Assembly (NCBI GenBank): GCA_045810625.1
Contig: JBJMVQ010000005.1
Location: 1 to 27,253 of the forward strand
Reading direction: 5' to 3'
Length of the DNA stretch: 27,253 nt
DNA from: JACQFZ01 sp045810625
Lineage (GTDB): Bacteria; Pseudomonadota; Gammaproteobacteria; Acidiferrobacterales; Sulfurifustaceae
A program made the translations under genes and the position numbers. Under the pieces are notes generated by a model that was not told where the DNA came from, searched no databases, and worked only from the letters and a program-made list of their open reading frames with translations. Numbering within the stretch: position 1 is the stretch's first letter; each line of letters starts with the position of its first letter. Positions 1 to 7,996 of this stretch are shown in pieces.

Positions 1-1
1 T

Positions 2-229
2 GAGCTCACCCACAGTAGCGGTCTTGTCACCCGCTACGCCCATACGCTCGCGATTCACGTGAAGGTCGGCGATAAGGTGCATCGGGGCGATACGATTGCG
101 CTCGTCGGCTCGACCGGCCGCTCCACCGGCCCGCATCTGCACGTGGAAGTCCTCAAAGACGGTCATCAAGTGAACCCGGCGAAATATTTGCGCCCGTCCT
201 CCTTCACCGTCGCCAGGAAATCGTCCTAG
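2..229 (+). CDS. M23 family metallopeptidase, C-terminal fragment
   Basis: This is the last 75 codons of a gene that begins left of the window. The visible peptide contains YAH, the beta-strand segment KVGDKVHRGDTIALVGSTGR and then GPHLHVEV. This is the conserved end of the LytM/M23 zinc endopeptidase fold, and the HLH pair supplies the catalytic and zinc-binding histidines. Such enzymes, or their degenerate activators, act on peptidoglycan cross-links in the periplasm. Any signal peptide or LysM/coiled-coil N-terminal part lies outside the window, so the subfamily cannot be stated. The next gene starts 39 bases downstream on the same strand. Confidence 0.88.
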   Translation, partial: ELTHSSGLVTRYAHTLAIHVKVGDKVHRGDTIALVGSTGRSTGPHLHVEVLKDGHQVNPAKYLRPSSFTVARKSS

Positions 230-268
230 TCTCTCTCGTACCCCGCTATACGCGTTAACATCACGCGG

Positions 269-976
269 GTGAATCCCATCGCCGCCAACCTCACGCGCAT
301 CCGCGAAACGCTCGCAGCGGCCGCGCAAAGTTGCGGCCGCGCCCCGGCCGATATCAAGCTCATCGCCGTTTCCAAGACCCATCCGATCGCGACGATCGAC
401 ACCGCGATGGACGCCGGCCAGACCGTGTACGCGGAAAACACCGTGCAGGAAGCGCTCCCGAAAATTACGCACTTCGCGGCACGCGGACTCGAATGGCATT
501 TCATCGGCCATCTGCAATCGAACAAGGCCAAATTCATCCCCGGTCATTTTTCCTGGCTGCACTCGCTCGACAACGCGAATCTTGCGCAGCGTCTTTCGCG
601 TCTCGCACAAGAAAAAAGAGTGACGCTGAATGCACTCGTCGAAATCAACATCACCGGGGATACAAAGAAGCATGGCATCGCGGCCGATGCTCTGTTCACG
701 CTGCTTGACCAACTGCTGGATGAAACGCTGCCGGGCATAAGATTGCGCGGGTTGATGACGATCGCGCCCTTCCCCGCTGCGACGTCCGAAATCCGCAAGG
801 CGTTCGCCGCACTACGCGCGTTGCGCGACGACTGTGTGCAGCGCTTTGGTCTGTCCGACTTCACCGAGCTTTCGATGGGGATGAGCGGCGACTACGTGGA
901 GGCGATCAAAGAAGGCTCCACCATGGTCCGAATCGGGACCGCGATATTTGGCGAACGCGATTACGCGCATCGATGA
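269..976 (+). CDS. YggS/PLPBP-family pyridoxal phosphate homeostasis protein
   Basis: This 235-residue protein matches the YggS/PROSC family, small single-domain TIM barrels of alanine-racemase fold type that bind PLP. They buffer cellular vitamin B6 and have no known catalytic activity. The PLP-binding lysine is K36 in IAVSKTHP. Other family landmarks are the AENTVQEAL segment, EWHFIGHLQSNK, and the C-terminal LSMGMSGDYVEAI followed by GSTMVRIGTAIFG. The start is GTG, in line with family length; no strong Shine-Dalgarno sequence precedes it. The stop overlaps the start of the next gene by 4 bases (ATGA), which suggests translational coupling to the lipoprotein. Confidence 0.93.
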   Translation: MNPIAANLTRIRETLAAAAQSCGRAPADIKLIAVSKTHPIATIDTAMDAGQTVYAENTVQEALPKITHFAARGLEWHFIGHLQSNKAKFIPGHFSWLHSLDNANLAQRLSRLAQEKRVTLNALVEINITGDTKKHGIAADALFTLLDQLLDETLPGIRLRGLMTIAPFPAATSEIRKAFAALRALRDDCVQRFGLSDFTELSMGMSGDYVEAIKEGSTMVRIGTAIFGERDYAHR

Positions 977-1449
977 ACCGACGCACGCTCCTCAGTCTTC
1001 TTGCCCTTTTCGTCGCGGCGTGCGCGCTCGATGGCTGCAGCAAGCGTACGGACCCCGAGCGCCAGATTCGCGAGCTGCTACAAACGGCCGAAGCATCGAT
1101 CGAGAAAAAAGATATTGGTCCCGTGCGCGAATACGTGTCGGATCGTTATACCGACGAGGACGGACGCGACCGCCGCGCGATCGACGGCCTGCTGCGCCTC
1201 TACGTCTTGCGCAACGAGAACATTCATCTGTTCACGCGCATCGTCGATATCGGCTTTCCCGACAAACAGCGCGCGCGGGTCGCGCTGTACGTCGCAATGG
1301 CGGCGCAACCGATTGCGCATGCCGAAGATCTGACGCGCGTGCAGGCCGACCTTTATCGGTTCGAGCTCGATTTCGTTGAAGAGAGCAAAAGCTGGCACGT
1401 CATCTCCGCACGCTGGCGTCCGGCCTTGCCCAGTGATTTCATTTTCTGA
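973..1449 (+). CDS. Small putative lipoprotein, function unknown
   Basis: This 158-residue protein starts with a short basic segment and a hydrophobic stretch (RTLLSLLALFVAACA) followed by LDGC at residues 19-22. That resembles a lipobox, although Asp before the Gly-Cys is atypical; an earlier AAC may be the real cleavage site. The mature part has alternating charged and hydrophobic segments ending in FVEESKSWHVISARWRP. This is reminiscent of NTF2-like/SnoaL cone folds, where a strand-WxVxxARW pattern is common. That assignment is a guess from pattern only. The gene overlaps yggS by 4 bases and is probably co-translated with it. The product is predicted in the periplasm or membrane-anchored. 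Confidence 0.75.
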   Translation: MNRRTLLSLLALFVAACALDGCSKRTDPERQIRELLQTAEASIEKKDIGPVREYVSDRYTDEDGRDRRAIDGLLRLYVLRNENIHLFTRIVDIGFPDKQRARVALYVAMAAQPIAHAEDLTRVQADLYRFELDFVEESKSWHVISARWRPALPSDFIF

Positions 1450-1553
1450 GCGCCCCTCTTTTTGCGAGGATTACAACGACACGAGCGCGGGGATAAACGA
1501 GCGCCAGTTATCGTTGATCGAAACAAGAAAAACGCTGCCATGGAGTAAGAGTA

Positions 1554-2162
1554 ATGCTGACCCTCTACGATAATCTTTCGTCCGGCAATGGCTACAAAGT
1601 TCGTTTATTGCTGCATCAGCTCGATATCCCGTATCGGCGCATCGAGCTCGATATCGATAAGCGCGAGACGCGTACGCCCGAATTCCTGAAGAAAAATCCG
1701 AACGGCCGCATCCCGACGTTGGAGCTCGAGGACGGGACCTATCTTCCCGAATCGAACGCGATCCTGTTCTACTTGGCCGAAGGCACGCCGTTCTTGCCCG
1801 CCAACCGGCTCGCGCGCTCGCAAACGCTTCAATGGATGTTCTTCGAGCAATACAACCACGAACCGAACATCGCAACCGCGCGCTACTGGCTGACGCACAA
1901 CGTCCCGATCACCTCGGAACGCAAGACGATGCTGGAGATAAAGAAGAAGGGAGGCGTCGAGGCACTGGGAGTCATGGAACAGCATCTGACCACGCGCACC
2001 TTCTTCGTGGCCGAACGCTACACGATCGCCGACATCGCGCTTTACGCCTACACGCATGTCGCGGACGAGGGTGGGTTCTCGCTCGAACCCTATCCGTCGA
2101 TACGCGCTTGGCTCGCTCGTGTCGCGTTGCACCCGCGACATATTCCGATCAGTCGCGGCTAG
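1554..2162 (+). CDS. Glutathione S-transferase family protein
   Basis: This 202-residue protein has the cytosolic GST layout. The N-terminal thioredoxin-like domain (about residues 1-78) carries NPNGRIPTLEL, with the cis-proline P54 of the glutathione site, and PESNAI, where E66-S67 bind the gamma-glutamyl group. An all-helical C-terminal domain follows (about 90-200), with the family's ADIALYAY segment near residues 162-169. The N-terminal SSGNGYK region would supply the Ser-type catalytic residue. Substrate cannot be predicted; the family conjugates glutathione to electrophiles or reduces peroxides. A purine-rich ribosome site (GGAGTAAG) lies just before ATG. The gene is preceded by a 104-base spacer, so it may have its own promoter. 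Confidence 0.92.
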   Translation: MLTLYDNLSSGNGYKVRLLLHQLDIPYRRIELDIDKRETRTPEFLKKNPNGRIPTLELEDGTYLPESNAILFYLAEGTPFLPANRLARSQTLQWMFFEQYNHEPNIATARYWLTHNVPITSERKTMLEIKKKGGVEALGVMEQHLTTRTFFVAERYTIADIALYAYTHVADEGGFSLEPYPSIRAWLARVALHPRHIPISRG

Positions 2163-2284
2163 CGCGAATATCCCGCGAGACCGTCCTGCCATTGCACTTC
2201 ACGCGACAGGGAACCAATGCGCGCCGCTCTCCCCAAAGAGGAGATAGCTGAACATCGCCCGGAAGCGAACCCAAGGAGGAACTC

Positions 2285-2803
2285 ATGGCGAACAAGAGTG
2301 TTGCATGTCTGTTGGGTCCCATGTTCGAAGATTCGGAATACCGGATTCCGATGGAAGCGTTCAAAGCGAAGGGCTACCGGGTAGACGTCATCGGCAAGAA
2401 GGCCGGCGAAACGGTGAAGGGATACCGCGGCCAGGTCACGGCCACGATCGAGAAAAGCATCGATGACGTATCGCCGCAGGACTACGATCTACTCTTCATC
2501 CCCGGCGGCCACTCCCCCGACGTATTGCGCGCCGATCCGCGCTTCGTCAACTTCGTAAGAAATTTCGACCAGACCGGCAAACCGGTCGCGGCGGTCTGCC
2601 ACGGTCCGCAACTCCTGGCGGCCGCGCATCTCGTCAAAGGACGCACGTTGACCGCATGGCAAACCGTGCAAGACGACCTCGCACAGATGGGTGCGAACGT
2701 CAAAGATGAGGCGGTTGTGCGGGATAAGAACTGGATCACTAGCCGCAAACCGGACGACCTGCGTCAGTTCAGCGACGCCGCCGTGCAGGCGCTTGGGCAG
2801 TAA
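2285..2803 (+). CDS. DJ-1/PfpI family protein (type 1 glutamine amidotransferase-like)
   Basis: This 172-residue protein is of the PfpI/YhbO/DJ-1 superfamily. The nucleophile elbow AVCHGPQLL places the reactive cysteine at C105 with H106 next to it. E15 in FEDSEYRIP is the conserved acid that tunes the cysteine, and FIPGGHSPDVLR matches the family's glycine-rich loop. Members have been described as proteases, chaperones and deglycases acting on methylglyoxal-damaged molecules; which applies here cannot be told. A near-perfect Shine-Dalgarno sequence (AAGGAGGA) lies 5 bases before ATG, so strong translation is likely. The gene is convergent with the EamA gene, with a 75-base spacer and no obvious intrinsic terminator. 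Confidence 0.93.
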   Translation: MANKSVACLLGPMFEDSEYRIPMEAFKAKGYRVDVIGKKAGETVKGYRGQVTATIEKSIDDVSPQDYDLLFIPGGHSPDVLRADPRFVNFVRNFDQTGKPVAAVCHGPQLLAAAHLVKGRTLTAWQTVQDDLAQMGANVKDEAVVRDKNWITSRKPDDLRQFSDAAVQALGQ

Positions 2804-2878
2804 CGCACGGGCTAGCTGTTCGTTGTGCGCCGCAGAGCACGGTGAACAAAACACGATCGATGCGTTTTTCAACAAACC

Positions 2879-3760
2879 TCACTGCGCGCCCTTCCCCGCG
2901 GTCCGCGCCGCCAAATAAGCGCCCAGTACGATGAGCGCGCCGCCGAGCCAATCGCGCGCGCTCACTGTTTCGTTCGTGAGCAGCGCCTGCGACACCGCGC
3001 CCGCTACGAGCTCAACAAATGTAAGCACCGCGGAGCGGTAGACCGGCAGATTCGTCACGCCATACTGGATGAGAAGTGTCATGGCGAGAATGCCGCCGCC
3101 GAGCGCGACGGCACCCGCCGAGGTCGCGAGGCCGACGTACGGCGCCGGCGGTCCTGCTGCGGCGATCAGCGCACCCGCCATCACCGTAACTCCTGCCCAG
3201 ACGCAGAAGACTTTTGTAGCGACCGCGGCCTGCTGTGCGGCGCGGGTCGCGACGTTCGACAAGGCGAAGGCAAACCCCGAGGTAAGTGCGAGCCAATCGG
3301 CTCGGCCCTCCGGCCAAGGCCAACCGGCCGCGGGATTCCACAGCATCACCAGAGCCCCGCCCATCGCTATGGCAAGGCTCGCCAAGCCTGAAGGCGAAAT
3401 GCGCTCGCCGAGAAACAAACGCCCCATCAGCGTGGCCCACAGCGGCGACAAATAGAACAGCAGCAGCACGCGCAGGATATTGCCGCCGAGCACGGCCTCG
3501 ACGAATGCGATATTGGTCCAGCCGGCGCTGACCATGAGAACGAAAAGCCAGCCCGGCGTCCCGGAAACGCCCCGTACAGACCGGTACGTGTACGGCAGGC
3601 TGGCCGCCAGTGCGGTACCGTAAAGAATCAGCGTTAGCCAGATACCGCCAAGGCCGCGCGCTTCGAGCAATCGCATGGGATACCAGATGACGCCCCACAG
3701 GCCGGCGCCGAGCAGCACACAAAAAGTGGGAGCGAATGGCCGCGATCGGTTGGAGGGCAT
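2879..3760 (-). CDS. DMT superfamily (EamA) transporter
   Basis: This 293-residue, very hydrophobic protein can be read as ten transmembrane helices in two five-helix EamA halves. The first runs from about residue 12 to 145 and contains FYLSPLWATLMGRLFLGERIS. The second runs from about 155 to 285 and contains PVYRSAVLTFVELVAGAVSQ and the sequence around LLTNETVSARDWLGGALIVLG. Both show the family's Glu near the end of a helix followed by a Gly/Ala-rich helix. Members export amino acids or other metabolites across the inner membrane; the substrate is not predictable. The gene is divergent from dapC, whose likely promoter overlaps the start of this gene. Confidence 0.9.
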   Translation of the reverse strand: MPSNRSRPFAPTFCVLLGAGLWGVIWYPMRLLEARGLGGIWLTLILYGTALAASLPYTYRSVRGVSGTPGWLFVLMVSAGWTNIAFVEAVLGGNILRVLLLFYLSPLWATLMGRLFLGERISPSGLASLAIAMGGALVMLWNPAAGWPWPEGRADWLALTSGFAFALSNVATRAAQQAAVATKVFCVWAGVTVMAGALIAAAGPPAPYVGLATSAGAVALGGGILAMTLLIQYGVTNLPVYRSAVLTFVELVAGAVSQALLTNETVSARDWLGGALIVLGAYLAARTAGKGAQ

Positions 3761-3778
3761 TGAGGCGTAGCTTATAAT
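3750..3778 (+). promoter_or_regulatory. Sigma70-like promoter for the dap genes
   Basis: A -35 box TTGGAG (3750-3755) is followed by a 17-base spacer and a perfect -10 box TATAAT (3773-3778). Transcription would start near 3785, about 20 bases before the dapC ATG. The -35 box lies inside the first codons of the divergent EamA gene, so RNA polymerase here could affect expression of both. The call rests on consensus matching only. Confidence 0.65.
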
Positions 3779-3805
3779 TTTGCTTCCAAGCCTAACGCTC
3801 CGTTC

Positions 3806-5008
3806 ATGAATCCACGGCTCGCCGGCCTACACTCGTATCCGTTCGAAAAGCTCTCGGCGTTGCTCGACGGCGTGGTTGCGCCCAAGGACAAGTCGCCGAT
3901 CCGGCTTTCGATCGGCGAGCCGCAGCATGCCGCACCCTCTTTCGTTTTGGAAGCGCTCGCGCGCAACCTCGCGGGCCTTTCGAGCTATCCGGCGACGAAA
4001 GCGTCGCCCGAGCTGCGGCAGGCGATCGCCGGCTGGGCCAACCGCCGTTTTCGCTTGAAGCGCGCGCCGCTCGATCCAGAGCGCCACGTCTTGCCGGTCG
4101 CCGGCACGCGCGAGGCGCTGTTTTCCATTGCGCAGGCGGTGATCGGGCAACGTGGCGGCACCGCGCCCGTCGTCATCATTCCGAATCCGTTTTATCAAAT
4201 ATACGAAGGCGCGGCGCTCCTCTCGGGCGCCGAACCTTACTTCGTGAATACCACGGAAGAGCACGGCTACCGAATGGATTTTTTCAACATCCCGGACGCG
4301 ATCTGGCGGCGCACGGAGCTTCTCTACGTCTGCTCACCCGACAATCCGACCGGCGCCGTGCTCTCGGCGACAGACTGGCGTGAGATCATCGAGCTTTCGC
4401 AGCGGTACGGCTTCGTTATCGCGTCGGACGAATGTTACTCGGAGATCTATTTCGACGAGGCAAACCCGCCCGTCGGTCTGCTTCAAGCCGCCGAGGCGGC
4501 AGGAGTAACCGACTACAAGAACTGCCTCGTGTTTCACTCGCTCTCGAAGCGCTCCAACTTGCCGGGGCTGCGCTCTGGTTTTGTCGCCGGCGATCCCGGA
4601 ATCGTGAAGCAATACTTCCAGTACCGAACCTATCAAGGCTGCGCGTTGCCGCCGCCGACACAGGCCGCGAGCATCGTCGCCTGGAACGACGAGAACCATG
4701 TCCGCGAGAACCGCGCGCTCTATCGCGCCAAGTTCGATGCGGTGCTGAAGCTCTTCGACGGCGTGCTGGACGTCAAGCGGCCGCAGGCGGGTTTTTATCT
4801 CTGGCCGCATCTGCCAATCGACGACGAAACGTTCACGCGCGAGCTGTACACGCGCCAAAACGTGCTGGTGCTGCCGGGGAGCTATCTCTCGCGCGACGTC
4901 AGCGGCGTCAACCCGGGAACGGGCCGCGTCCGCATGGCATTGGTGGCCCCGCTCGCGGAATGCGTGACGGCCGCCGAGCGCATACGCGATTTCATCAAAT
5001 CACTCTAG
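3806..5008 (+). CDS. dapC: Succinyldiaminopimelate transaminase
   Basis: This 400-residue, fold-type I PLP aminotransferase converts N-succinyl-2-amino-6-ketopimelate and glutamate to N-succinyl-LL-diaminopimelate in lysine and peptidoglycan precursor synthesis. Visible signatures are the N-terminal LHSYPFEKLSALL, IGEPQHAAP, CSPDNPTGAVL (about residues 176-186), SDECYSEIYFDE with D208 for the pyridine nitrogen, and HSLSKRSNLPGLRSGF with Schiff-base lysine K248. The C-terminal RVRMALVAPLAECV carries the substrate carboxylate-binding arginine. DapC is preferred to a generic aspartate aminotransferase because dapD begins 16 bases downstream and dapE follows. No strong ribosome-binding site is visible. 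Confidence 0.95.
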   Translation: MNPRLAGLHSYPFEKLSALLDGVVAPKDKSPIRLSIGEPQHAAPSFVLEALARNLAGLSSYPATKASPELRQAIAGWANRRFRLKRAPLDPERHVLPVAGTREALFSIAQAVIGQRGGTAPVVIIPNPFYQIYEGAALLSGAEPYFVNTTEEHGYRMDFFNIPDAIWRRTELLYVCSPDNPTGAVLSATDWREIIELSQRYGFVIASDECYSEIYFDEANPPVGLLQAAEAAGVTDYKNCLVFHSLSKRSNLPGLRSGFVAGDPGIVKQYFQYRTYQGCALPPPTQAASIVAWNDENHVRENRALYRAKFDAVLKLFDGVLDVKRPQAGFYLWPHLPIDDETFTRELYTRQNVLVLPGSYLSRDVSGVNPGTGRVRMALVAPLAECVTAAERIRDFIKSL

Positions 5009-5024
5009 AACTCAAAGCAAATCG

Positions 5025-5846
5025 ATGAACAATCTGGATAAAATAATTAACGACGCGTTCGAAGACCGCGCAAAGCTGTCACCGAAAAAAGCGCCGGCGA
5101 AAATCAAAAAAGCCGTCGACAAAGCGATCGCCCTCCTCGACGGGGGGCAGGCGCGGGTGGCCGAAAAGCGGGACGGCCAATGGGTCGTGAACGAGTGGCT
5201 CAAGAAAGCGGTGCTGCTTTACTTTCGTCTGTACGACAACGCGCTGATGCGCGGCGGCGCGACGAACTACTGGGACAAGGTTCCGCTCAAGTTCGCCGGC
5301 TATCGCCCTCAGGATTTCCGCAAAGCCGGTATACGCGTCGTCCCGCCCGCCACCGTGCGCCGCGGCGCTTATATCGCACCGAACGTGGTGCTCATGCCCT
5401 CGTACGTGAACATCGGCGCCTATGTCGACGAAGGAACAATGGTCGACACGTGGACGACGGTGGCGTCGTGCGCGCAGATCGGGAAGAACGTGCATCTGTC
5501 CGGCGGCGTCGGGATTGGCGGCGTTCTCGAACCCGTGCAGGCAACCCCGACCATCATCGAAGACAACTGCTTCATCGGTGCGCGCTCCGAGATCGCCGAA
5601 GGCGTGATCGTCGAAGCAGGCTCGGTGATCTCGATGGGCGTTTATATCGGCAAGAGCACGCCGATCTACAACCGCACGACGGGGGAAACCGTATACGGCC
5701 GCGTCCCGGCGGGGTCGGTCGTCGTATCCGGCAGTCGTCCCTCGGCGGGTGGTTACGGCCTCTATTGCGCCATGATTGTTAAACAGGTCGACGCGCAAAC
5801 GCGCAGCAAGGTCGGCATCAACGAGCTGCTGCGCGACGTGCAGTGA
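5025..5846 (+). CDS. dapD: 2,3,4,5-tetrahydropyridine-2,6-dicarboxylate N-succinyltransferase
   Basis: This 273-residue protein has the family's usual length. It transfers succinyl from succinyl-CoA to tetrahydrodipicolinate, the step before DapC. The N-terminal helical region (about 1-100) contains KVPLKFAGYRPQDF. The central left-handed beta-helix of hexapeptide repeats (about 105-230) contains RRGAYIAPNVVLMPSYVNIG, VDTWTTVASCAQIGKNVHLS and GGVGIGGVLEPVQATPTIIE. The enzyme is expected to be a cytoplasmic trimer. The gene sits between dapC and dapE on one strand, matching the pathway order. Confidence 0.98.
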   Translation: MNNLDKIINDAFEDRAKLSPKKAPAKIKKAVDKAIALLDGGQARVAEKRDGQWVVNEWLKKAVLLYFRLYDNALMRGGATNYWDKVPLKFAGYRPQDFRKAGIRVVPPATVRRGAYIAPNVVLMPSYVNIGAYVDEGTMVDTWTTVASCAQIGKNVHLSGGVGIGGVLEPVQATPTIIEDNCFIGARSEIAEGVIVEAGSVISMGVYIGKSTPIYNRTTGETVYGRVPAGSVVVSGSRPSAGGYGLYCAMIVKQVDAQTRSKVGINELLRDVQ

Positions 5847-5894
5847 GCACAGTGCGTTGCTAATTTTTCATTGCTGATACCGCCGATTAGCGCG

Positions 5895-7034
5895 ATGACG
5901 AACAGAACACTTGAGCTGGCCAAAGAGCTGATCCGTCGGCCCTCGGTAACACCGAAAGATGAAGGCTGCCAGGATCTGATCGCCGCCCGCCTCGCCCCGC
6001 TCGGCTTCGCGGTCGAGCGGCTGCGTTTCGGCGAGGTCGACAATCTGTGGGTACAGCACGGCCGCGGCGCCCCGCTCGTGGTATTCGCCGGGCACACGGA
6101 CGTGGTGCCCACCGGTCCGCTAACGGCGTGGACCACTGATCCGTTCACGCCAACTATTCGCGACGGCCGTCTCTACGGCCGCGGTGCCGCCGACATGAAG
6201 AGCTCCGTAGCGGCGTTTGTCACAGCGGTTGAAGATTTCGTGGCCCGTCGTCCGATGCATACCGGCAGCGTTGCGCTGCTGCTCACATCCGATGAAGAAG
6301 GACCGGCCGTGGACGGGACGGTCAAAGTTGTGGAGTGGCTTCAAGCACGTGGGGAAACTATTCACTATTGCGTCGTAGGAGAGCCGACGTCGGCACAGCG
6401 TCTCGGCGACGTGATCAAGAACGGCCGCCGCGGTTCCTTGGGCGCCCATCTCACCATTCACGGCGTCCAAGGCCACATCGCCTATCCGCATCTCGCGCGC
6501 AATCCGATTCACGCGCTTGCGCCGGCATTGGCGGAGCTAACGGGCATCGTCTGGGACCAGGGGAACGAACATTTCCCGCCAACCAGCTTTCAGATTTCCA
6601 ACATCCATGCCGGCACCGGGGCGACCAACGTCATTCCGGGCACCGTCGAGATCGACTGCAACTTCCGTTTTTCCACCGCCGTCACGGAAACCGAATTGCG
6701 CGAGCGCCTGGAGGGCGTCCTCCGGCGGCATAACGTCGACTACACGGTGCGCTGGACGCTCTCCGGGCGACCGTACCTCACGCCCCCAGGCGCCCTCGTG
6801 GCCGCCGCCCGACGCGCCGTCCGGGATCAGCTAGGAATCGATCCGAAGCTGTCGACGGATGGGGGCACTTCCGACGGTCGATTTATCGCGCCCATCGGGG
6901 CGGAAGTGGTCGAGCTGGGGCCACTCAACGAGACGATACACAAGATCAACGAATCTATCGGCGTCGAGGACGTGGGCCGTCTCGCAACCGTTTATGGCGC
7001 CATCCTTGATATACTTTTGCCCAGCCGGTCATAG
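5895..7034 (+). CDS. dapE: Succinyl-diaminopimelate desuccinylase
   Basis: This is an M20-family di-zinc hydrolase of 379 residues that removes succinate from N-succinyl-LL-DAP. Metal and catalytic motifs are AGHTDVVPTG (H67, D69), GRGAADMKSS (bridging D100), TSDEEGPAVDG (catalytic E134 and metal ligand E135), VVGEPTS (E163) and the C-terminal NETIHKINE histidine. The M20 dimerisation lid lies at about residues 180-290 and includes GRRGSLGAHLTIHGVQGH. I chose ATG at 5895 over an in-frame TTG at 5871, because MTNRTLELAKELIRRPSVTP matches the usual DapE N-terminus. The spacer after dapD is 48 bases, so the three genes are probably one transcript. Confidence 0.96.
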   Translation: MTNRTLELAKELIRRPSVTPKDEGCQDLIAARLAPLGFAVERLRFGEVDNLWVQHGRGAPLVVFAGHTDVVPTGPLTAWTTDPFTPTIRDGRLYGRGAADMKSSVAAFVTAVEDFVARRPMHTGSVALLLTSDEEGPAVDGTVKVVEWLQARGETIHYCVVGEPTSAQRLGDVIKNGRRGSLGAHLTIHGVQGHIAYPHLARNPIHALAPALAELTGIVWDQGNEHFPPTSFQISNIHAGTGATNVIPGTVEIDCNFRFSTAVTETELRERLEGVLRRHNVDYTVRWTLSGRPYLTPPGALVAAARRAVRDQLGIDPKLSTDGGTSDGRFIAPIGAEVVELGPLNETIHKINESIGVEDVGRLATVYGAILDILLPSRS

Positions 7035-7215
7035 CGTTGGCGCGCTATTGCGCACCTACATCTAGGTCGTAGATCGCGTAAGCGACGCTATACTTCAAGC
7101 AGGACCACACCGGCAATCGGACTTTCCCGATCATGGCTTGCGCCACACGCACCGGCCCGACGACGCGCACGTTCTATCGCGCTGACCGCCCGGCCTGCAC
7201 GAGAGGAATTCCCCC

Positions 7216-7986
7216 ATGCGCGTCGTAATGGGCGGCCTTACGCACCCGGGCCAAGTCCGCGGCGAAAATGAAGATTGCATCATCACGCGCTCCGAGCTTG
7301 GGCTCGCGGTACTGGCCGACGGTATGGGCGGCCATCAGGCGGGCGAAGTGGCGAGCCGAATGGCGGTCGACATCATCACCGCCTATTTTGCCGAGAGCCC
7401 CGGCGGACGGTCGTCGCGCAAGAGCGCGGTCAAACCGCAGGCCCTCGTCGACGCGATTCGCAAAGCCAATACCGCCGTCTACGAAGCCGCTCAGGCGCGC
7501 CCCGATTACCGCGGGATGGGATCGACGGTGGTCGTCGCGATGTTCGCGGGTAACCGGCTCTGCGTAGGCCATGTCGGCGACTCGCGGCTCTACCGCTTTC
7601 GCAACGGCGCGCTCGAGCAGCTCACCAAAGATCATTCGGTGGTTCAGGAGTTGATCAATCGCGGCCTGTACACGCCGGAAGAAGCGCGCCAATCGACCGC
7701 CAAGAACCTGGTCACGCGCGCGCTCGGTGTCGAGCCGGTGATCGAACCCGACACAGCGAGCACGGCCGTGCAGCCGGGCGATATTTTCCTCCTTTGCTCC
7801 GACGGCCTGACGGACGTCGTCACCGACGAACAAATCGCCGACGTCCTGCGACGTCATGACGGCGATGTCGACGCGGCGGCGAAACAGCTGGTGGACCGCG
7901 CCAACGCGCAGGGTGGACCCGACAACATCTCGGTCGTGCTCGTGCAGGCGCGCGACGATTCAAACACATCGCAAGATTCAGGCTAA
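7216..7986 (+). CDS. PP2C-family serine/threonine protein phosphatase
   Basis: This 256-residue protein has the complete PP2C/Stp core and no added domains. Motifs are RGENED (D20), LADGMGGHQAGEVAS (D35, G36), GSTVVVAMF (about 102-110), VGHVGDSRLYRF (D122), LLCSDGLTDVV (D196) and GGPDNISVVLV (D236). These supply the aspartates that bind the two Mn/Mg ions, so it should be active on phospho-Ser/Thr proteins in the cytoplasm. An adequate ribosome site (GAGAGGAA) lies 8 bases before ATG. The FHA-protein gene follows after 10 bases, so phosphatase and phosphothreonine reader are probably one operon. No Hanks-type kinase gene lies in the window. Confidence 0.95.
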   Translation: MRVVMGGLTHPGQVRGENEDCIITRSELGLAVLADGMGGHQAGEVASRMAVDIITAYFAESPGGRSSRKSAVKPQALVDAIRKANTAVYEAAQARPDYRGMGSTVVVAMFAGNRLCVGHVGDSRLYRFRNGALEQLTKDHSVVQELINRGLYTPEEARQSTAKNLVTRALGVEPVIEPDTASTAVQPGDIFLLCSDGLTDVVTDEQIADVLRRHDGDVDAAAKQLVDRANAQGGPDNISVVLVQARDDSNTSQDSG

Positions 7987-7996
7987 CGAAACAACA

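Noticed and set aside
7035..7215. Possible tRNA or small RNA gene between dapE and the phosphatase gene
   Set aside because: No cloverleaf, CCA end or clear promoter-terminator pair could be found; it looks like an ordinary spacer.
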